A stretch of 64,000 nt of DNA, from contig QXHL01000005.1 in NCBI GenBank assembly GCA_003584005.1, positions 45,901 to 109,900 on the forward strand, given 5' to 3'. Below are positions 55,717 to 64,000 of this stretch, in pieces. Position numbers and translations under genes: made by a program. The first letter of the stretch is position 1. Each line of letters opens with the position of its first letter. Source of the DNA: Alicyclobacillaceae bacterium I2511 (GTDB lineage Bacteria > Bacillota > Bacilli > Alicyclobacillales > Alicyclobacillaceae). Under the pieces are notes generated by a model. The model was not told the origin of the DNA. It did no database searches and saw only the letters and a list, made by a program, of their open reading frames with translations.

Positions 55717-57746
55717 CGAAACTGCTAGGCGGTCGGTACGACTTGCAAACTGAAATTGGCGGTGGCGGCATGGCTGTGGTTTACCGAGCCCTGGATACGG
55801 CTTTGGGTCGGCAAGTAGCGGTCAAAATGTTGCGTACAGAGTTTGCCGACGATGAAGAGTTTGTGAGCCTTTTTCGCCGTGAGGCCCAATCTGCAGCGAG
55901 CCTTTCTCATCCGAATATTGTTAATTTGTATGATGTGGGAATTACATCGGAAAATGAGTACTACATTGTTATGGAGTATGTAGATGGGCCTACGCTTAAA
56001 GAAGTGATACGACAACAAGGGCGCCTGCCGGTTAAACAGACCCTCGATATTGTCCGACAAATTTCTGCGGCTCTTGAGCATGCACATGACCACAACATCA
56101 TTCACCGAGACATCAAACCGCACAACATTTTGCTGACTCGTACTGGACAAGTTAAGGTAACCGATTTTGGCATTGCACGTGCCGTTTCTGGAGCAACCAT
56201 CACACATCATCAGAGCCATTCTGTTTTAGGATCCGTTCATTACTTTTCGCCAGAGCAGGCCCGCGGGGCGACGGTCGATGCGAAAAGTGATATTTATTCA
56301 TTGGGCGTCGTAATGTACGAAATGCTTACGGGGCAATTGCCCTTTTCGGGAGAAACGCCCGTCAGCGTGGCATTAAAGCACCTACGTGAACCTTTTATTG
56401 AACCAAAAGTATTGGTCCCGGAAATTCCTCAAAGTGTGGAAAACATCATTTTGTGTTGCATGGTGAAATCGCCTGAACACCGATATCCAGATATGGGAGC
56501 TTTACAGACAGATTTGGACAAAGCACTCATTTACCCGGATGTACCAAAATTTATATCACCAGATCAAAACCTGGAGCGTACTTTGCCTGTGCCGGTGATG
56601 GGCAACTTTGACTATGCAGGAACACATTCTGCTCCCAGTGCAAAAGTCGAGAAGACGTTGAAGGAGTCTAAACCACCGCGAAAACGCTGGTGGACAAAAC
56701 TCCTTTGGTCAATGGTGGCCTTGGCTATCGTCGTGGCAGGGGCTGCCGCTGCGTACTACATTTTTATGGCACTGTTTCGTGTGCCTAATTTATATTTACC
56801 CAATGTTACGGGCAAGCCTGTTCAACAAGCGGTCCATATTCTGGCACAAGATGGGTTTTCAACCACTCAAATTACGGAGAAGCAGGCCAACAACAATGCA
56901 AAGGCTGGAGTGGTCTATGAACAAGACCCGCCTGGGCCTACACAGGTGAAAAAGACCCGTCCGATTACGCTATGGGTGAGCAAGGGTCCCCAGGATTTAT
57001 CCATGCCTGACCTATCAGGGGTGCCTTTGACTGAAGCACAACAAAACTTAGAAAATATGGGTATTGCGGCGGATCATATTAAGATTCAACAAGTGCAAAG
57101 TACACAGGTTGGTGCTGGACAAGTGGTGTCCAGTACGCCGCTGGCTGGGCAGCCTGTGTCTGGTAGTGACACTGTGACCTTACAAGTGAGCCAAGGTGCG
57201 ACAGTCACTGTACCGAATGTCATTGGGATGACGCTGGCCGACGCGGAAAAGGCATTGCTGGCGGCACATCTGCAACCGGGGCAAGTGACGCGAATGCCCT
57301 ATGCGGGGGTGGATCAGACGGTGTTTCAGACCACCCCGTACCAATCCGGGGACACGGTACCAGCAGGGACTGCCATTGGTCTCTATGTGGTGGATAACTC
57401 AACCCAGCCCTCTACAGGCAATGCAGTGGGGGGGAACAATACGGGAGGTCCACCATCCAATAGTACGTCGACGGGGAATGCAACCAGTGGTGGCACGCCT
57501 CCTGCGGGAGCAGTTAGTAAGCAAGTGTTGGTGAAGGTCAATGATGCAAGCTCGCAGAGTATTCAAGTCCAGATACTGAAGTCTGATGCTGTGAATAATA
57601 ATGCGGTGGTGGTGGACCAAGTCATCACTGGCACCACGTCTTGGACGATTACAGTCTATGTGACGGCCGATGTCTCAGGGGTGGTCACAGTCTACGAGAA
57701 TGGCAAACTGGTGAACCGATATCCTGTTTCGGCGCAGACACAATAG
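55713..57746 (+). CDS. prkC: PrkC, PASTA-domain Ser/Thr kinase
   Basis: 677 residues. Cytoplasmic kinase domain (about 5-270): glycine loop GGGGMAVVY, Lys38 in VAVKML, catalytic Asp133 in HRDIKPHN, then DFG (TDFGIAR). A membrane segment (about 331-352) follows a basic stretch, then three PASTA repeats outside the cell, a Ser/Thr/Gly/Asn-rich linker and a C-terminal beta domain. PASTA repeats bind muropeptides; PrkC controls germination and wall growth in Bacillus. ATG overlaps the phosphatase stop. Confidence 0.95.
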   Translation: MTKLLGGRYDLQTEIGGGGMAVVYRALDTALGRQVAVKMLRTEFADDEEFVSLFRREAQSAASLSHPNIVNLYDVGITSENEYYIVMEYVDGPTLKEVIRQQGRLPVKQTLDIVRQISAALEHAHDHNIIHRDIKPHNILLTRTGQVKVTDFGIARAVSGATITHHQSHSVLGSVHYFSPEQARGATVDAKSDIYSLGVVMYEMLTGQLPFSGETPVSVALKHLREPFIEPKVLVPEIPQSVENIILCCMVKSPEHRYPDMGALQTDLDKALIYPDVPKFISPDQNLERTLPVPVMGNFDYAGTHSAPSAKVEKTLKESKPPRKRWWTKLLWSMVALAIVVAGAAAAYYIFMALFRVPNLYLPNVTGKPVQQAVHILAQDGFSTTQITEKQANNNAKAGVVYEQDPPGPTQVKKTRPITLWVSKGPQDLSMPDLSGVPLTEAQQNLENMGIAADHIKIQQVQSTQVGAGQVVSSTPLAGQPVSGSDTVTLQVSQGATVTVPNVIGMTLADAEKALLAAHLQPGQVTRMPYAGVDQTVFQTTPYQSGDTVPAGTAIGLYVVDNSTQPSTGNAVGGNNTGGPPSNSTSTGNATSGGTPPAGAVSKQVLVKVNDASSQSIQVQILKSDAVNNNAVVVDQVITGTTSWTITVYVTADVSGVVTVYENGKLVNRYPVSAQTQ

Positions 57747-57822
57747 ACAAGCAGACTAAATGAAGCGGACTCAGTTTGTCTGAGAAAAATTTAAAGTTAA
57801 AGTTATTGGGAGGAGGTTGGGT

Positions 57823-58695
57823 GTGGCACAAGGGGTGGTTGTTCGGTCTCTGGCAGGATTTTACGATGTGATGGACCAAGAACAACGCTATGTCTGTCAA
57901 CCTAGGGGGGTCTTTCGCAAGCAAGGTGTGCAGGTTTTTGTAGGGGACCGCGTGGAGTATGAGATACTGGAACCTGCAAAGGGGGTTATTCGCCGGGTGT
58001 TGCCGCGCGATACCTTACTCGCTCGTCCCCCAGTGGCCAACGTCACACAAGCCCTCCTGGTTTTTTCCTTACTCCGTCCACTTTTTCATCCAGGGCTCTT
58101 AGACCGTTCCCTAATTGAGGTGTTGCTGGCCGGATTGCATCCAATCATTACCTTGAGCAAGTGCGATTTGGTGGATGGTTCATTGGCCGATTCACTTGCT
58201 CGACCCTATTTATTGGCAGGTTTTCCTGTCCTTTTGTTATCTGTCCGCACGGGTCAGGGTGTGCCAAACTTGAGGGCACACCTGCGTGGGGAATTAACTG
58301 TTTTGGTGGGACCTTCGGGTGTGGGAAAGTCATCACTTTGCAATGCTCTGTCCCCCACCCTAGGATTACGTATGGGAGAAATCAGTGAAAAGTCGCAACG
58401 GGGGAAACATACGACGAGGCACGTGGAACTGTTTTCTTTGGAAGCAGATACCCTTGTTGCGGATACACCTGGGTTCAGTCAACTTGAAGTCAATATTCAA
58501 GCTGCCCAGTTAAGTTCATATTTTCCTGATTTCACACAATTTGCACAGAATTGCGCCTATCGAGGTTGTCGGCACATGGAAGAGGTAGAATGCGGCGTGA
58601 AACAAGCGGTGGCGTCGGGCAGATTGGCGAGCAGTCGATATGACAGTTATTGCAACATCTATCAAGAACTGAAAAATAAGGAGTGGAGCAGGTGA
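57823..58695 (+). CDS. rsgA: RsgA, circularly permuted ribosome small-subunit GTPase
   Basis: 290 residues. RsgA helps late 30S maturation. OB-fold N-terminus, then permuted G motifs: G4 (LSKCDLV) precedes G1 (VGPSGVGKSSL) and G3 (DTPGFSQ). The C-terminal zinc motif is CAYRGCRHMEEVEC. GTG 57823 has GGAGG 6 nt upstream; TTG 57817 abuts the SD. Overlaps rpe (GTGA). Confidence 0.95.
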   Translation: MAQGVVVRSLAGFYDVMDQEQRYVCQPRGVFRKQGVQVFVGDRVEYEILEPAKGVIRRVLPRDTLLARPPVANVTQALLVFSLLRPLFHPGLLDRSLIEVLLAGLHPIITLSKCDLVDGSLADSLARPYLLAGFPVLLLSVRTGQGVPNLRAHLRGELTVLVGPSGVGKSSLCNALSPTLGLRMGEISEKSQRGKHTTRHVELFSLEADTLVADTPGFSQLEVNIQAAQLSSYFPDFTQFAQNCAYRGCRHMEEVECGVKQAVASGRLASSRYDSYCNIYQELKNKEWSR

Positions 58696-59375
58696 AAATA
58701 CAAATTGCACCCTCTATTCTTGCTGCGGATTTTATCCACCTGCAGTCTGAAGTGGACTCGGTGCTTGCCGCCGGAGCAGACTGGATTCACGTCGACGTCA
58801 TGGATGGCCACTTTGTGCCCAACCTTACCATGGGGCCTATTGTGGTTGAAGCTTTGCGTGCACGAACCGACTGTCCTTTAGATGTTCACCTGATGGTAGA
58901 ACGACCTGAGCAGATGATTCCATGGTTTGCGCAGGCGGGTGCGACTTCGATTTCTGTGCATGCAGAAGCGACACCCCATTTGCATCGGGCCCTTCAACTG
59001 ATTCGCAGCTATGGTTTGCAGGCTGGAATGGCCGTGAATCCGGCCACAGGTCTGACGTCCTTAGACTATATTTATGACCAGCTAGATTACCTGTTAATCA
59101 TGACAGTCAATCCTGGATTTGGAGGTCAGTCCATGATTTCAGCCACACTGAAAAAAGTCCGTTCTGCAAATGAACGCTTGGCCCAACTAGGGAGGACGGA
59201 TGTGCCCGTGGAAGTGGATGGTGGTGTGAGTGTGCATACTATTGGAGATCTTGCGGCAGCGGGTGCTCGCATTTTCGTAGCCGGATCTGCAGTGTTTCAG
59301 GCGCAAGATCGGCGCCAGGCCATTGCCGCGCTGCGAGCTGCTGCACAACAAACAAGCGGTTCACGAAACGCGTGA
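58692..59375 (+). CDS. rpe: Ribulose-phosphate 3-epimerase
   Basis: 227 residues. It interconverts ribulose-5-P and xylulose-5-P in the pentose phosphate pathway. TIM barrel with the metal and catalytic blocks PSILAADF, HVDVMDGHFVPNLTMG, DVHLMVERPE, MTVNPGFGGQ and EVDGGV. GTG 58692 has AAGGAG 8 nt upstream and overlaps the rsgA stop. thiN, next in B. subtilis, is missing here. Confidence 0.95.
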   Translation: MKIQIAPSILAADFIHLQSEVDSVLAAGADWIHVDVMDGHFVPNLTMGPIVVEALRARTDCPLDVHLMVERPEQMIPWFAQAGATSISVHAEATPHLHRALQLIRSYGLQAGMAVNPATGLTSLDYIYDQLDYLLIMTVNPGFGGQSMISATLKKVRSANERLAQLGRTDVPVEVDGGVSVHTIGDLAAAGARIFVAGSAVFQAQDRRQAIAALRAAAQQTSGSRNA

Positions 59376-59523
59376 TGTGAAATCTTGACTGATGTGTGGG
59401 TTGAGGGATGTGCTGCAAGACTTTCCTTTGTCCTCCACTTAGCACATCTGCCGTATTGCGGCATATATATATTGATGATACGGGCCTTTGCCCAGCCGCT
59501 GCCATGGCGAGGGGGGACGGAAC

Positions 59524-59604
59524 ATGAAATTTTATACAATTAAGTTACCAAGGTTTCTGGGTGGCGTTGTTAAGGCATTCATCGGGGTTTTTTCGAAAGA
59601 CTAA
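59524..59604 (+). CDS. spoVM: SpoVM, 26-residue spore-coat and cortex peptide
   Basis: 26 residues beginning MKFYTIKLPRFLGG and ending FSKD; it differs from the B. subtilis peptide at only a handful of places, with Pro9 kept. SpoVM is an amphipathic helix that recognises the convex forespore membrane, anchors SpoIVA and is needed for coat and cortex. ATG 59524 follows AGGGGGGACGG. It lies between rpe and rpmB, as in B. subtilis, and is too short for ordinary ORF calling. A sigma-E promoter is expected; CATATATA at 59461 is a possible -10. Confidence 0.95.
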   Translation: MKFYTIKLPRFLGGVVKAFIGVFSKD

Positions 59605-59635
59605 GCTTCTTTGTGTGCTTGTTCAGAGTGTGAGA

Positions 59636-59688
59636 AACGGCGATGGATGAAAGCTTGTCTACCATCCACCGCCGTTGTTTGTTTTTTT
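59636..59688. terminator. Two-way terminator between spoVM and rpmB
   Basis: A 14-bp stem (59636-59649 with 59663-59676, one mismatched-type G-U or A-C position depending on strand) with a T-rich tail on the plus strand (TTTGTTTTTTT) and TTTCT on the minus strand. It ends the spoVM and the rpmB transcripts. Confidence 0.85.
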
Positions 59689-59712
59689 GACTGCAGCCAA
59701 GCCGAGGCGGCT

Positions 59713-59904
59713 TTAGATGGCTCTCTTCACTTTGCCAGATTTCAAACAACGAGTGCAAACTTGAATCCGTTTGACGGTACCATTGAGGTTCACCCGAACA
59801 GGTTGAATGTTTGGAAGCCAGCGACGTCTTGTTTTGTTTTCCGCATGGCTCACGAAGTTTCCTGTTTGTGGGCCCTTCCCACAAATGTCGCAGCGTCTTG
59901 CCAC
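59713..59904 (-). CDS. rpmB: 50S ribosomal protein L28, zinc-binding (C+) form
   Basis: 63 residues. Starts [15 protein letters not shown] after GTG 59904, which has GGAGGTG upstream; the longer open frame to 60036 is leader. Two CxxC pairs (CDIC and CTRC) mark the zinc-containing form of L28. Antisense to its neighbours, as in B. subtilis. It has its own promoter and a leader of about 170 bases. Confidence 0.95.
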   Translation of the reverse strand: MARRCDICGKGPQTGNFVSHAENKTRRRWLPNIQPVRVNLNGTVKRIQVCTRCLKSGKVKRAI

Positions 59905-60018
59905 TTTGCTTTGCACCTCCTTTGCGCTAGAAGCGCAGTCACGACTGCCGTAACAGACGACCCATCCACTCCATTGACATCCTGTTTTAAAGATGTCGGG
60001 CCGAGCCCGTCTACACAT

Positions 60019-60043
60019 AAAAAAGCCCACGCACACAGCGTGA
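60019..60043 (-). terminator. Candidate attenuator in the rpmB leader
   Basis: On the minus strand a 5- to 6-bp stem (60038-60042/3 with 60028/27-60032) and 5-nt loop is followed, after GGC, by TTTTTT (60019-60024). It lies about 30 bases after the predicted rpmB start of transcription and 115 bases before rpmB. A GGGC/GCCC hairpin follows at about 59999-60008. It could control L28 synthesis by attenuation. Confidence 0.4.
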
Positions 60044-60078
60044 CCGTACCATTCCGGGTGACGTAGACTGACTACATC

Positions 60079-60108
60079 AGTTTACCACAACAGCCCTTAA
60101 AGGCGCAA
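60079..60108 (-). promoter_or_regulatory. Candidate rpmB promoter (extended -10)
   Basis: On the minus strand TGGTAAACT gives an extended -10 (TAAACT at 60079-60084), with TTGCGC (60103-60108) as a weak -35 at 18 bp. Confidence 0.45.
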
Positions 60109-60145
60109 ATGCCATAGAACACATCTGTGAGTCTGTCCTTGCGGT

Positions 60146-60174
60146 TTCGGATTACTGAAAGAATATAGTACAAT
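60146..60174 (+). promoter_or_regulatory. Promoter of yloU
   Basis: TTCGGA (60146-60151), 17 bp, TACAAT (60169-60174), about 35 bases before the gene. It is divergent from the rpmB promoter. Confidence 0.55.
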
Positions 60175-60209
60175 GACACACAGTAGGAGTATGCGCAGGG
60201 GGTGCCCGT

Positions 60210-60575
60210 ATGCCAAAGATGATGGAAACCGAGTTTGGTCAAATCTTCATCGCAGACGAGGTTATTGCAACTGTTGCCGGGATGGCTGCCATGGACAGTT
60301 ATGGTCTGGTAGGAATGGCGTCACGTCGGCAGGTGAAGGACAGTTTGAGTGAATGGTTGGGACGGGATAATCCTGGTCGCGGTGTCGAGGTGCATATGTC
60401 CGGTGATGAGGGGACGGTAGAACTTTACATCATCGTCAGTTACGGGATCAACATTTATGAAGTAGCGCAAAATGTCCGTGAGAAAGTGCGCTATGTGCTT
60501 AATAGAGCCGTTGGCATAGATGTGGGTCGTGTGAATATTTATGTCCAAGGTGTCAAGATAACGGCCGAGCGTTAG
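60210..60575 (+). CDS. yloU: Asp23/Gls24 family envelope-stress protein YloU
   Basis: 121 residues. The Asp23 (DUF322) domain covers nearly the whole protein: GQIFIADEVIATVAG, then VEVHMSGDEGTVELYIIVSYG and the C-terminal VNIYVQGVK. The role is unknown; it is always paired with the DAK-type protein that follows (ten bases apart). ATG 60210 with AGGGGGTG. Confidence 0.93.
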   Translation: MPKMMETEFGQIFIADEVIATVAGMAAMDSYGLVGMASRRQVKDSLSEWLGRDNPGRGVEVHMSGDEGTVELYIIVSYGINIYEVAQNVREKVRYVLNRAVGIDVGRVNIYVQGVKITAER

Positions 60576-60585
60576 GAGGAGCTTC

Positions 60586-62280
60586 ATGTCGGAGATAGAC
60601 AGACTGGATGTTCCAGCATTTATTGACTTTATGCGAGCTGGACATCTGTGGCTTAAAGCTCATGTTCAGGCGGTAAACGCCTTAAATGTGTTTCCCGTAC
60701 CTGATGGGGATACGGGGACCAATATGGAACTTTCCCTGGCTTCTGGGGTCACGGAAATTCACAATCAACATTTTCTTGGATTAGCTACTGTCACACAGGC
60801 GCTGGCGACAGGATTGTTAATGGGGGCGCGGGGAAATTCGGGAGTCATTCTGTCACAGTTATTTCGAGGTTTTGCCAAGGTATCCCAAAACAGAGATTAT
60901 TTTGACAGCCCTTTGTTAGCGAGCGCTTTTCAAGAAGGTGTCACCACCGCTTATGGTGCAGTTGCAAAACCGGTGGAGGGAACCATTTTGACGGTGGCTC
61001 GAGAGGCTGCAAAAGCCGGGACGTGGGAGGCGAAGCGAACTACGGGGTTGGTTTCACTCCTGTCGGTCATGCATGAAACGGCAAAACAGGCGCTGGCACG
61101 CACTCCTGAACAATTGCCAGTTCTTAAACAGGCGGGTGTCGTCGACTCAGGGGGGCAAGGATTTGTTTATATACTTGAAGGATTCCTTAAGTGGCTACGG
61201 CAAGATGGACAATTTGGGATTATGGAAGGTCAAAATCCAGTGAATAAAGAGGAGGAAGATAGATTACTTGAATTCACTTTTGCAGGTGCACATTTGGCAC
61301 ATGAGGGTGAATTTGGTTACTGTACTGAGGTCCTGGTTCGTACAAAGCAAACTGAGTTAGATGGGGCTGTCAACACATTAAAGAAAACTCTCGGGGCCTA
61401 TGGAAACTCGTTGCTGGTTGTGACATCCGGCGATTTAATTAAGGTACATGTGCACACCTTACAACCTGGACGAGTACTGCAGGATGCCTTAGAATTGGGT
61501 CCCTTAATAAAAATTAAAATTGACAACATGACTGAACAAAATGAGATCTTAAAACAGTCTTCCAATGGACTCCCCGCAGTTCTTCCTGACGAGCATGGCG
61601 AGCAACTCATTTCATCTCTGGGCGTTGTGGTTGTGGCTGCAGGAATTGGACTTCAAGATATTTTCTCAAGTTTGGGGGCCTCTGTTATTCTTCGTGGGGG
61701 TCAAACGATGAATCCTAGCACGGAGGAACTGGTGGCTGCCGTACGCCAGACAGGGAGTTCGGAAGTGTTATTATTGCCAAACAACAAGAATATTTTGATG
61801 ACCGCTCAACAGGCACAAGAGGTTTTTGAACAATCCGGGTCTGAGGTAGTGTTACGGGTGATTCCTACTCAGACCATTCCAGAAGGAATCGGCGCTATGG
61901 TGGCCTATGTGCCGACACACTCCCTTGATGAGAATGTGGCGACCATGTCGGAAGCAATTTCTCATGTGAATACAGGTGAAGTGGTGCGAGCCGTACGTGA
62001 CAGTGTATTTCAGGGTGAAATAATTCACGAGAATCAATATCTAGGGTTAGCAAACGGTAAGCTTGTGCAGGTGGCAGATGACCGTCTTTTTGTGGCTGTA
62101 GCTGTGGTTCACGCGCTCAAGCAGACAGACAGCGAATTATTGACGATTTTTTATGGGGATGCTGTTCCTGTTTTGGAAACGGAACAACTGTCAGCCACTT
62201 TAGGTGTTCCCTTTCAACTCGAAGTGGATGTACGCAACGGAGGTCAACCCATCTTTGATTACATTTTTGCATTGGAGTAA
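60586..62280 (+). CDS. yloV: YloV/FakA, DhaL-domain kinase (fatty acid kinase ATP subunit)
   Basis: 564 residues. N-terminal DhaL-like domain with the Mg-ATP motif NVFPVPDGDTGTNM and GARGNSGVILSQ (about 35-90), a middle domain and a C-terminal DegV-related domain. In Firmicutes FakA phosphorylates exogenous fatty acids held by FakB (DegV) partners. No fakB gene lies here. AGGAGGAG SD. It is followed by recG with five bases between. Confidence 0.9.
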   Translation: MSEIDRLDVPAFIDFMRAGHLWLKAHVQAVNALNVFPVPDGDTGTNMELSLASGVTEIHNQHFLGLATVTQALATGLLMGARGNSGVILSQLFRGFAKVSQNRDYFDSPLLASAFQEGVTTAYGAVAKPVEGTILTVAREAAKAGTWEAKRTTGLVSLLSVMHETAKQALARTPEQLPVLKQAGVVDSGGQGFVYILEGFLKWLRQDGQFGIMEGQNPVNKEEEDRLLEFTFAGAHLAHEGEFGYCTEVLVRTKQTELDGAVNTLKKTLGAYGNSLLVVTSGDLIKVHVHTLQPGRVLQDALELGPLIKIKIDNMTEQNEILKQSSNGLPAVLPDEHGEQLISSLGVVVVAAGIGLQDIFSSLGASVILRGGQTMNPSTEELVAAVRQTGSSEVLLLPNNKNILMTAQQAQEVFEQSGSEVVLRVIPTQTIPEGIGAMVAYVPTHSLDENVATMSEAISHVNTGEVVRAVRDSVFQGEIIHENQYLGLANGKLVQVADDRLFVAVAVVHALKQTDSELLTIFYGDAVPVLETEQLSATLGVPFQLEVDVRNGGQPIFDYIFALE

Positions 62281-62285
62281 TTGAT

Positions 62286-64000
62286 ATGTTAGACGCGCTC
62301 CCGGTGACCCACGTAACCGGAATCGGACAGCGCAAGGCCACGTCGCTCCAATACTTGGGAATTATGACCGTGGATCAACTTTTACACGATTGGCCAGTTC
62401 GTTATGAGGACTGGTCTGTACAAACGTTGGGATCTAAAGAGCATTCTGGTTTTATCACGGTAAAGGCCGTAGTGGAGGGACAAGTTTCCGTTCGCTGGCA
62501 GGGTCAAAAGTCGCAACTGCGGGTACCACTGCGAGTAGATCAACGTTACCTTGTGACAGGGGTATGGTATAATCAGCCCTATTTTAAAACTAAGTTAAGC
62601 GATGGTAGAGTGATTGTGTTGCGTGGGCGGTACGATCCTCAATTTCACACACTGACAGTTTCCTACACAAATTTTTCTCCTGGTCTGAATTTTGGGGGAT
62701 GGGTTCCAATTTATCGTGGGACGGAAGGACTGACCTCTCAACAGATGAGTCAGTTTATTACGACGGCTCTGAAACAATTTGGGAACCAATTACCGGAGCG
62801 CTTACCGCGTACCTTGATGCAGAAATATCGACTTGTTTCACATATCCAGGCCGTTACGTGGATGCACCAACCAGCGAATGCCGAATCCCTGCGCCAAGCC
62901 CATCGACGCCTGGCTTTTGAAGAGTTTTTGATTTTTCAATTACAACTCCAGGGAACTCGTTTGGAATACAAACGAGTTCCCAACGGGCTCAGTCGCAAGG
63001 TGTCAGACGAGGCGTGGTTCCGTTTTGTGGCCGGATTACCTGCCTCGTTAACGGGCTCTCAAGTGAAAGTTTGCAATGAAATTGCTGCAGATTTAAAGGA
63101 TGCAGAAACGATGTACCGATTATTGCAAGGGGACGTGGGTTCTGGAAAAACATGGGTTGCCCTTTGGGCCTGTTATGCCGCTGTTTCGTCAGGGTATCAA
63201 GCGGTCATCATGGCTCCCACAGAAATTTTGGCGGATCAACATTTTCGGGAAGCCACTCAACGACTTGGATCCCTAGGAGTGAAGGTGGCTGAACTTGTGG
63301 GAGGAATGGGGGAACGACAGCGTCGAGAAGTTCTTGATGGACTGTTAAGCGGGGAGATTGACCTGCTTGTATCCACACATGCGGTTCTTACAGAGGACGT
63401 CATTTTTGCCCGTCTAGGGATGGTGGTGGCAGATGAACAGCACCGCTTTGGCGTGGTACAAAGGTCTGTGCTGCGGAGTAAGGGGGACCGCACAGATGTG
63501 CTGTTAATGTCTGCAACGCCGATTCCTCGGTCCTTGGCACTGGCGATATATGGTGACATGGATATCTCGGTTTTAGATGAAATGCCCCCGGGGCGGCTCG
63601 GCGTGCGTACCGTAGAAGTACCTCTGCAAGCGGAAGAGAGAGCAATTCGGGCCGTTCGAAGAGAGTTGAGTCGGGGGCATCAGGCTTATGTCGTAGCCCC
63701 ATTAGTGGAAGACTCAGAAAATCTCTCAGGTGTGACCTCTGTAACTCAATTGAGTACGCGATTGACTCAGGAGTTTGTTGGATACCCATTAGAGATTTTA
63801 CATGGTCGTATGACTTCAAAAGTCAAAGATGAAGTGATGCGGCGATTTGTCGCAGGGCAGATTCAGGTACTTGTGAGCACCACGGTGATTGAAGTGGGGA
63901 TTCACGTCCCTACTGCAACGGTGATGCTGGTGTACCACGCGGAACGTTTCGGTTTAGCCCAATTGCATCAGTTGCGGGGGCGGGTGGGGCGAGGCACGGC
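62286..64000 (+). CDS. recG: ATP-dependent DNA helicase RecG (3' end cut by window)
   Basis: First 571 codons; the frame is open to the last base, and the family has about 680 residues. RecG remodels stalled forks and Holliday junctions. N-terminal wedge/OB domain (about 55-150), helicase core: LLQGDVGSGKTWVA (Walker A), VADEQHRFGVVQ (DEQH), MSATPIPRSLA, TTVIEVGIHVP and QLHQLRGRVGRG. ATG 62286 lacks a strong SD and follows yloV by five bases. sdaAB/sdaAA, which lie between in B. subtilis, are absent. Confidence 0.95.
   Translation, partial: MLDALPVTHVTGIGQRKATSLQYLGIMTVDQLLHDWPVRYEDWSVQTLGSKEHSGFITVKAVVEGQVSVRWQGQKSQLRVPLRVDQRYLVTGVWYNQPYFKTKLSDGRVIVLRGRYDPQFHTLTVSYTNFSPGLNFGGWVPIYRGTEGLTSQQMSQFITTALKQFGNQLPERLPRTLMQKYRLVSHIQAVTWMHQPANAESLRQAHRRLAFEEFLIFQLQLQGTRLEYKRVPNGLSRKVSDEAWFRFVAGLPASLTGSQVKVCNEIAADLKDAETMYRLLQGDVGSGKTWVALWACYAAVSSGYQAVIMAPTEILADQHFREATQRLGSLGVKVAELVGGMGERQRREVLDGLLSGEIDLLVSTHAVLTEDVIFARLGMVVADEQHRFGVVQRSVLRSKGDRTDVLLMSATPIPRSLALAIYGDMDISVLDEMPPGRLGVRTVEVPLQAEERAIRAVRRELSRGHQAYVVAPLVEDSENLSGVTSVTQLSTRLTQEFVGYPLEILHGRMTSKVKDEVMRRFVAGQIQVLVSTTVIEVGIHVPTATVMLVYHAERFGLAQLHQLRGRVGRGT

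Noticed and set aside
57749..57800. Terminator after prkC
   Set aside because: Only a 5-bp CTCAG/CTGAG hairpin with an A-rich, not T-rich, tail; rsgA probably continues the transcript.
59611..60066. 151-codon plus-strand frame over rpmB
   Set aside because: It is antisense to the clear L28 gene and to its terminator, and has no SD.

Overview
The window is a 64 kb stretch of core chromosome from an endospore-forming Bacillota of the Bacillales type, about half G+C. The gene content and order follow the Bacillus subtilis dcw/ylm/pyr/ylo region closely. bshC (bacillithiol), spoVD, spoIIGA, sigE, sigG, ylmC and spoVM show a spore-former with Bacillales-type thiol chemistry. An Alicyclobacillaceae-like lineage is my guess from overall divergence, not something the sequence proves. 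No prophage, transposon, CRISPR array, tRNA or rRNA was recognised. Start codons are often GTG or TTG with strong Shine-Dalgarno (SD) sequences, so many starts were chosen by SD position.

Layout: (1) 1-1182, 3' end of bshC with a terminator. (2) 1335-21511, division and cell wall cluster: mraZ, rsmH, ftsL, pbpB, spoVD, murE, mraY, murD, spoVE/ftsW, murG, murB, murA, divIB, two DUF881 genes, sbp, ftsA, ftsZ. It has a four-repeat MraZ operator at its head and a terminator after murA. (3) 21825-24843, sporulation block: spoIIGA-sigE (overlapping), sigG behind a sigma-F/G-type promoter, ylmC. (4) 24948-28458, pgeF, then ylmE-ylmG-ylmH-divIVA, without sepF at its usual place. (5) 28545-30966, a small antisense membrane protein, a DksA/TraR-type zinc-finger protein, lspA, rluD. 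(6) 30968-37996, pyrimidine operon pyrR-pyrB-(22-codon ORF)-carA-carB-pyrF with a PyrR attenuator; pyrC, pyrK, pyrD and pyrE are not here. (7) 38161-42848, glutamate dehydrogenase (-), a DUF2254 membrane protein (+), rqcH (-). (8) 43047-60575, Ca2+ P-type ATPase, remA, gmk, coaBC, priA, def, fmt, rsmB, rlmN, stp, prkC, rsgA, rpe, spoVM, rpmB (-), yloU. rpoZ and thiN, which B. subtilis has here, are missing. (9) 60586-64000, yloV/fakA and the 5' part of recG, cut by the window edge.

Together the genes make lipid II and the divisome (regions 2 and 4), switch the mother cell and forespore programmes during sporulation (region 3, spoVM), make UMP precursors (region 6), and run translation, its quality control and PASTA-kinase signalling (region 8). 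No wholly new multi-gene system was seen. The less ordinary signals are mostly regulatory or organisational: the MraZ repeats, a Spo0A-box-like cluster before divIVA, structured leaders before ylmE, ftsA and rpmB, the spoIIGA/sigE overlap, and a coupled micro-ORF in the pyr operon.
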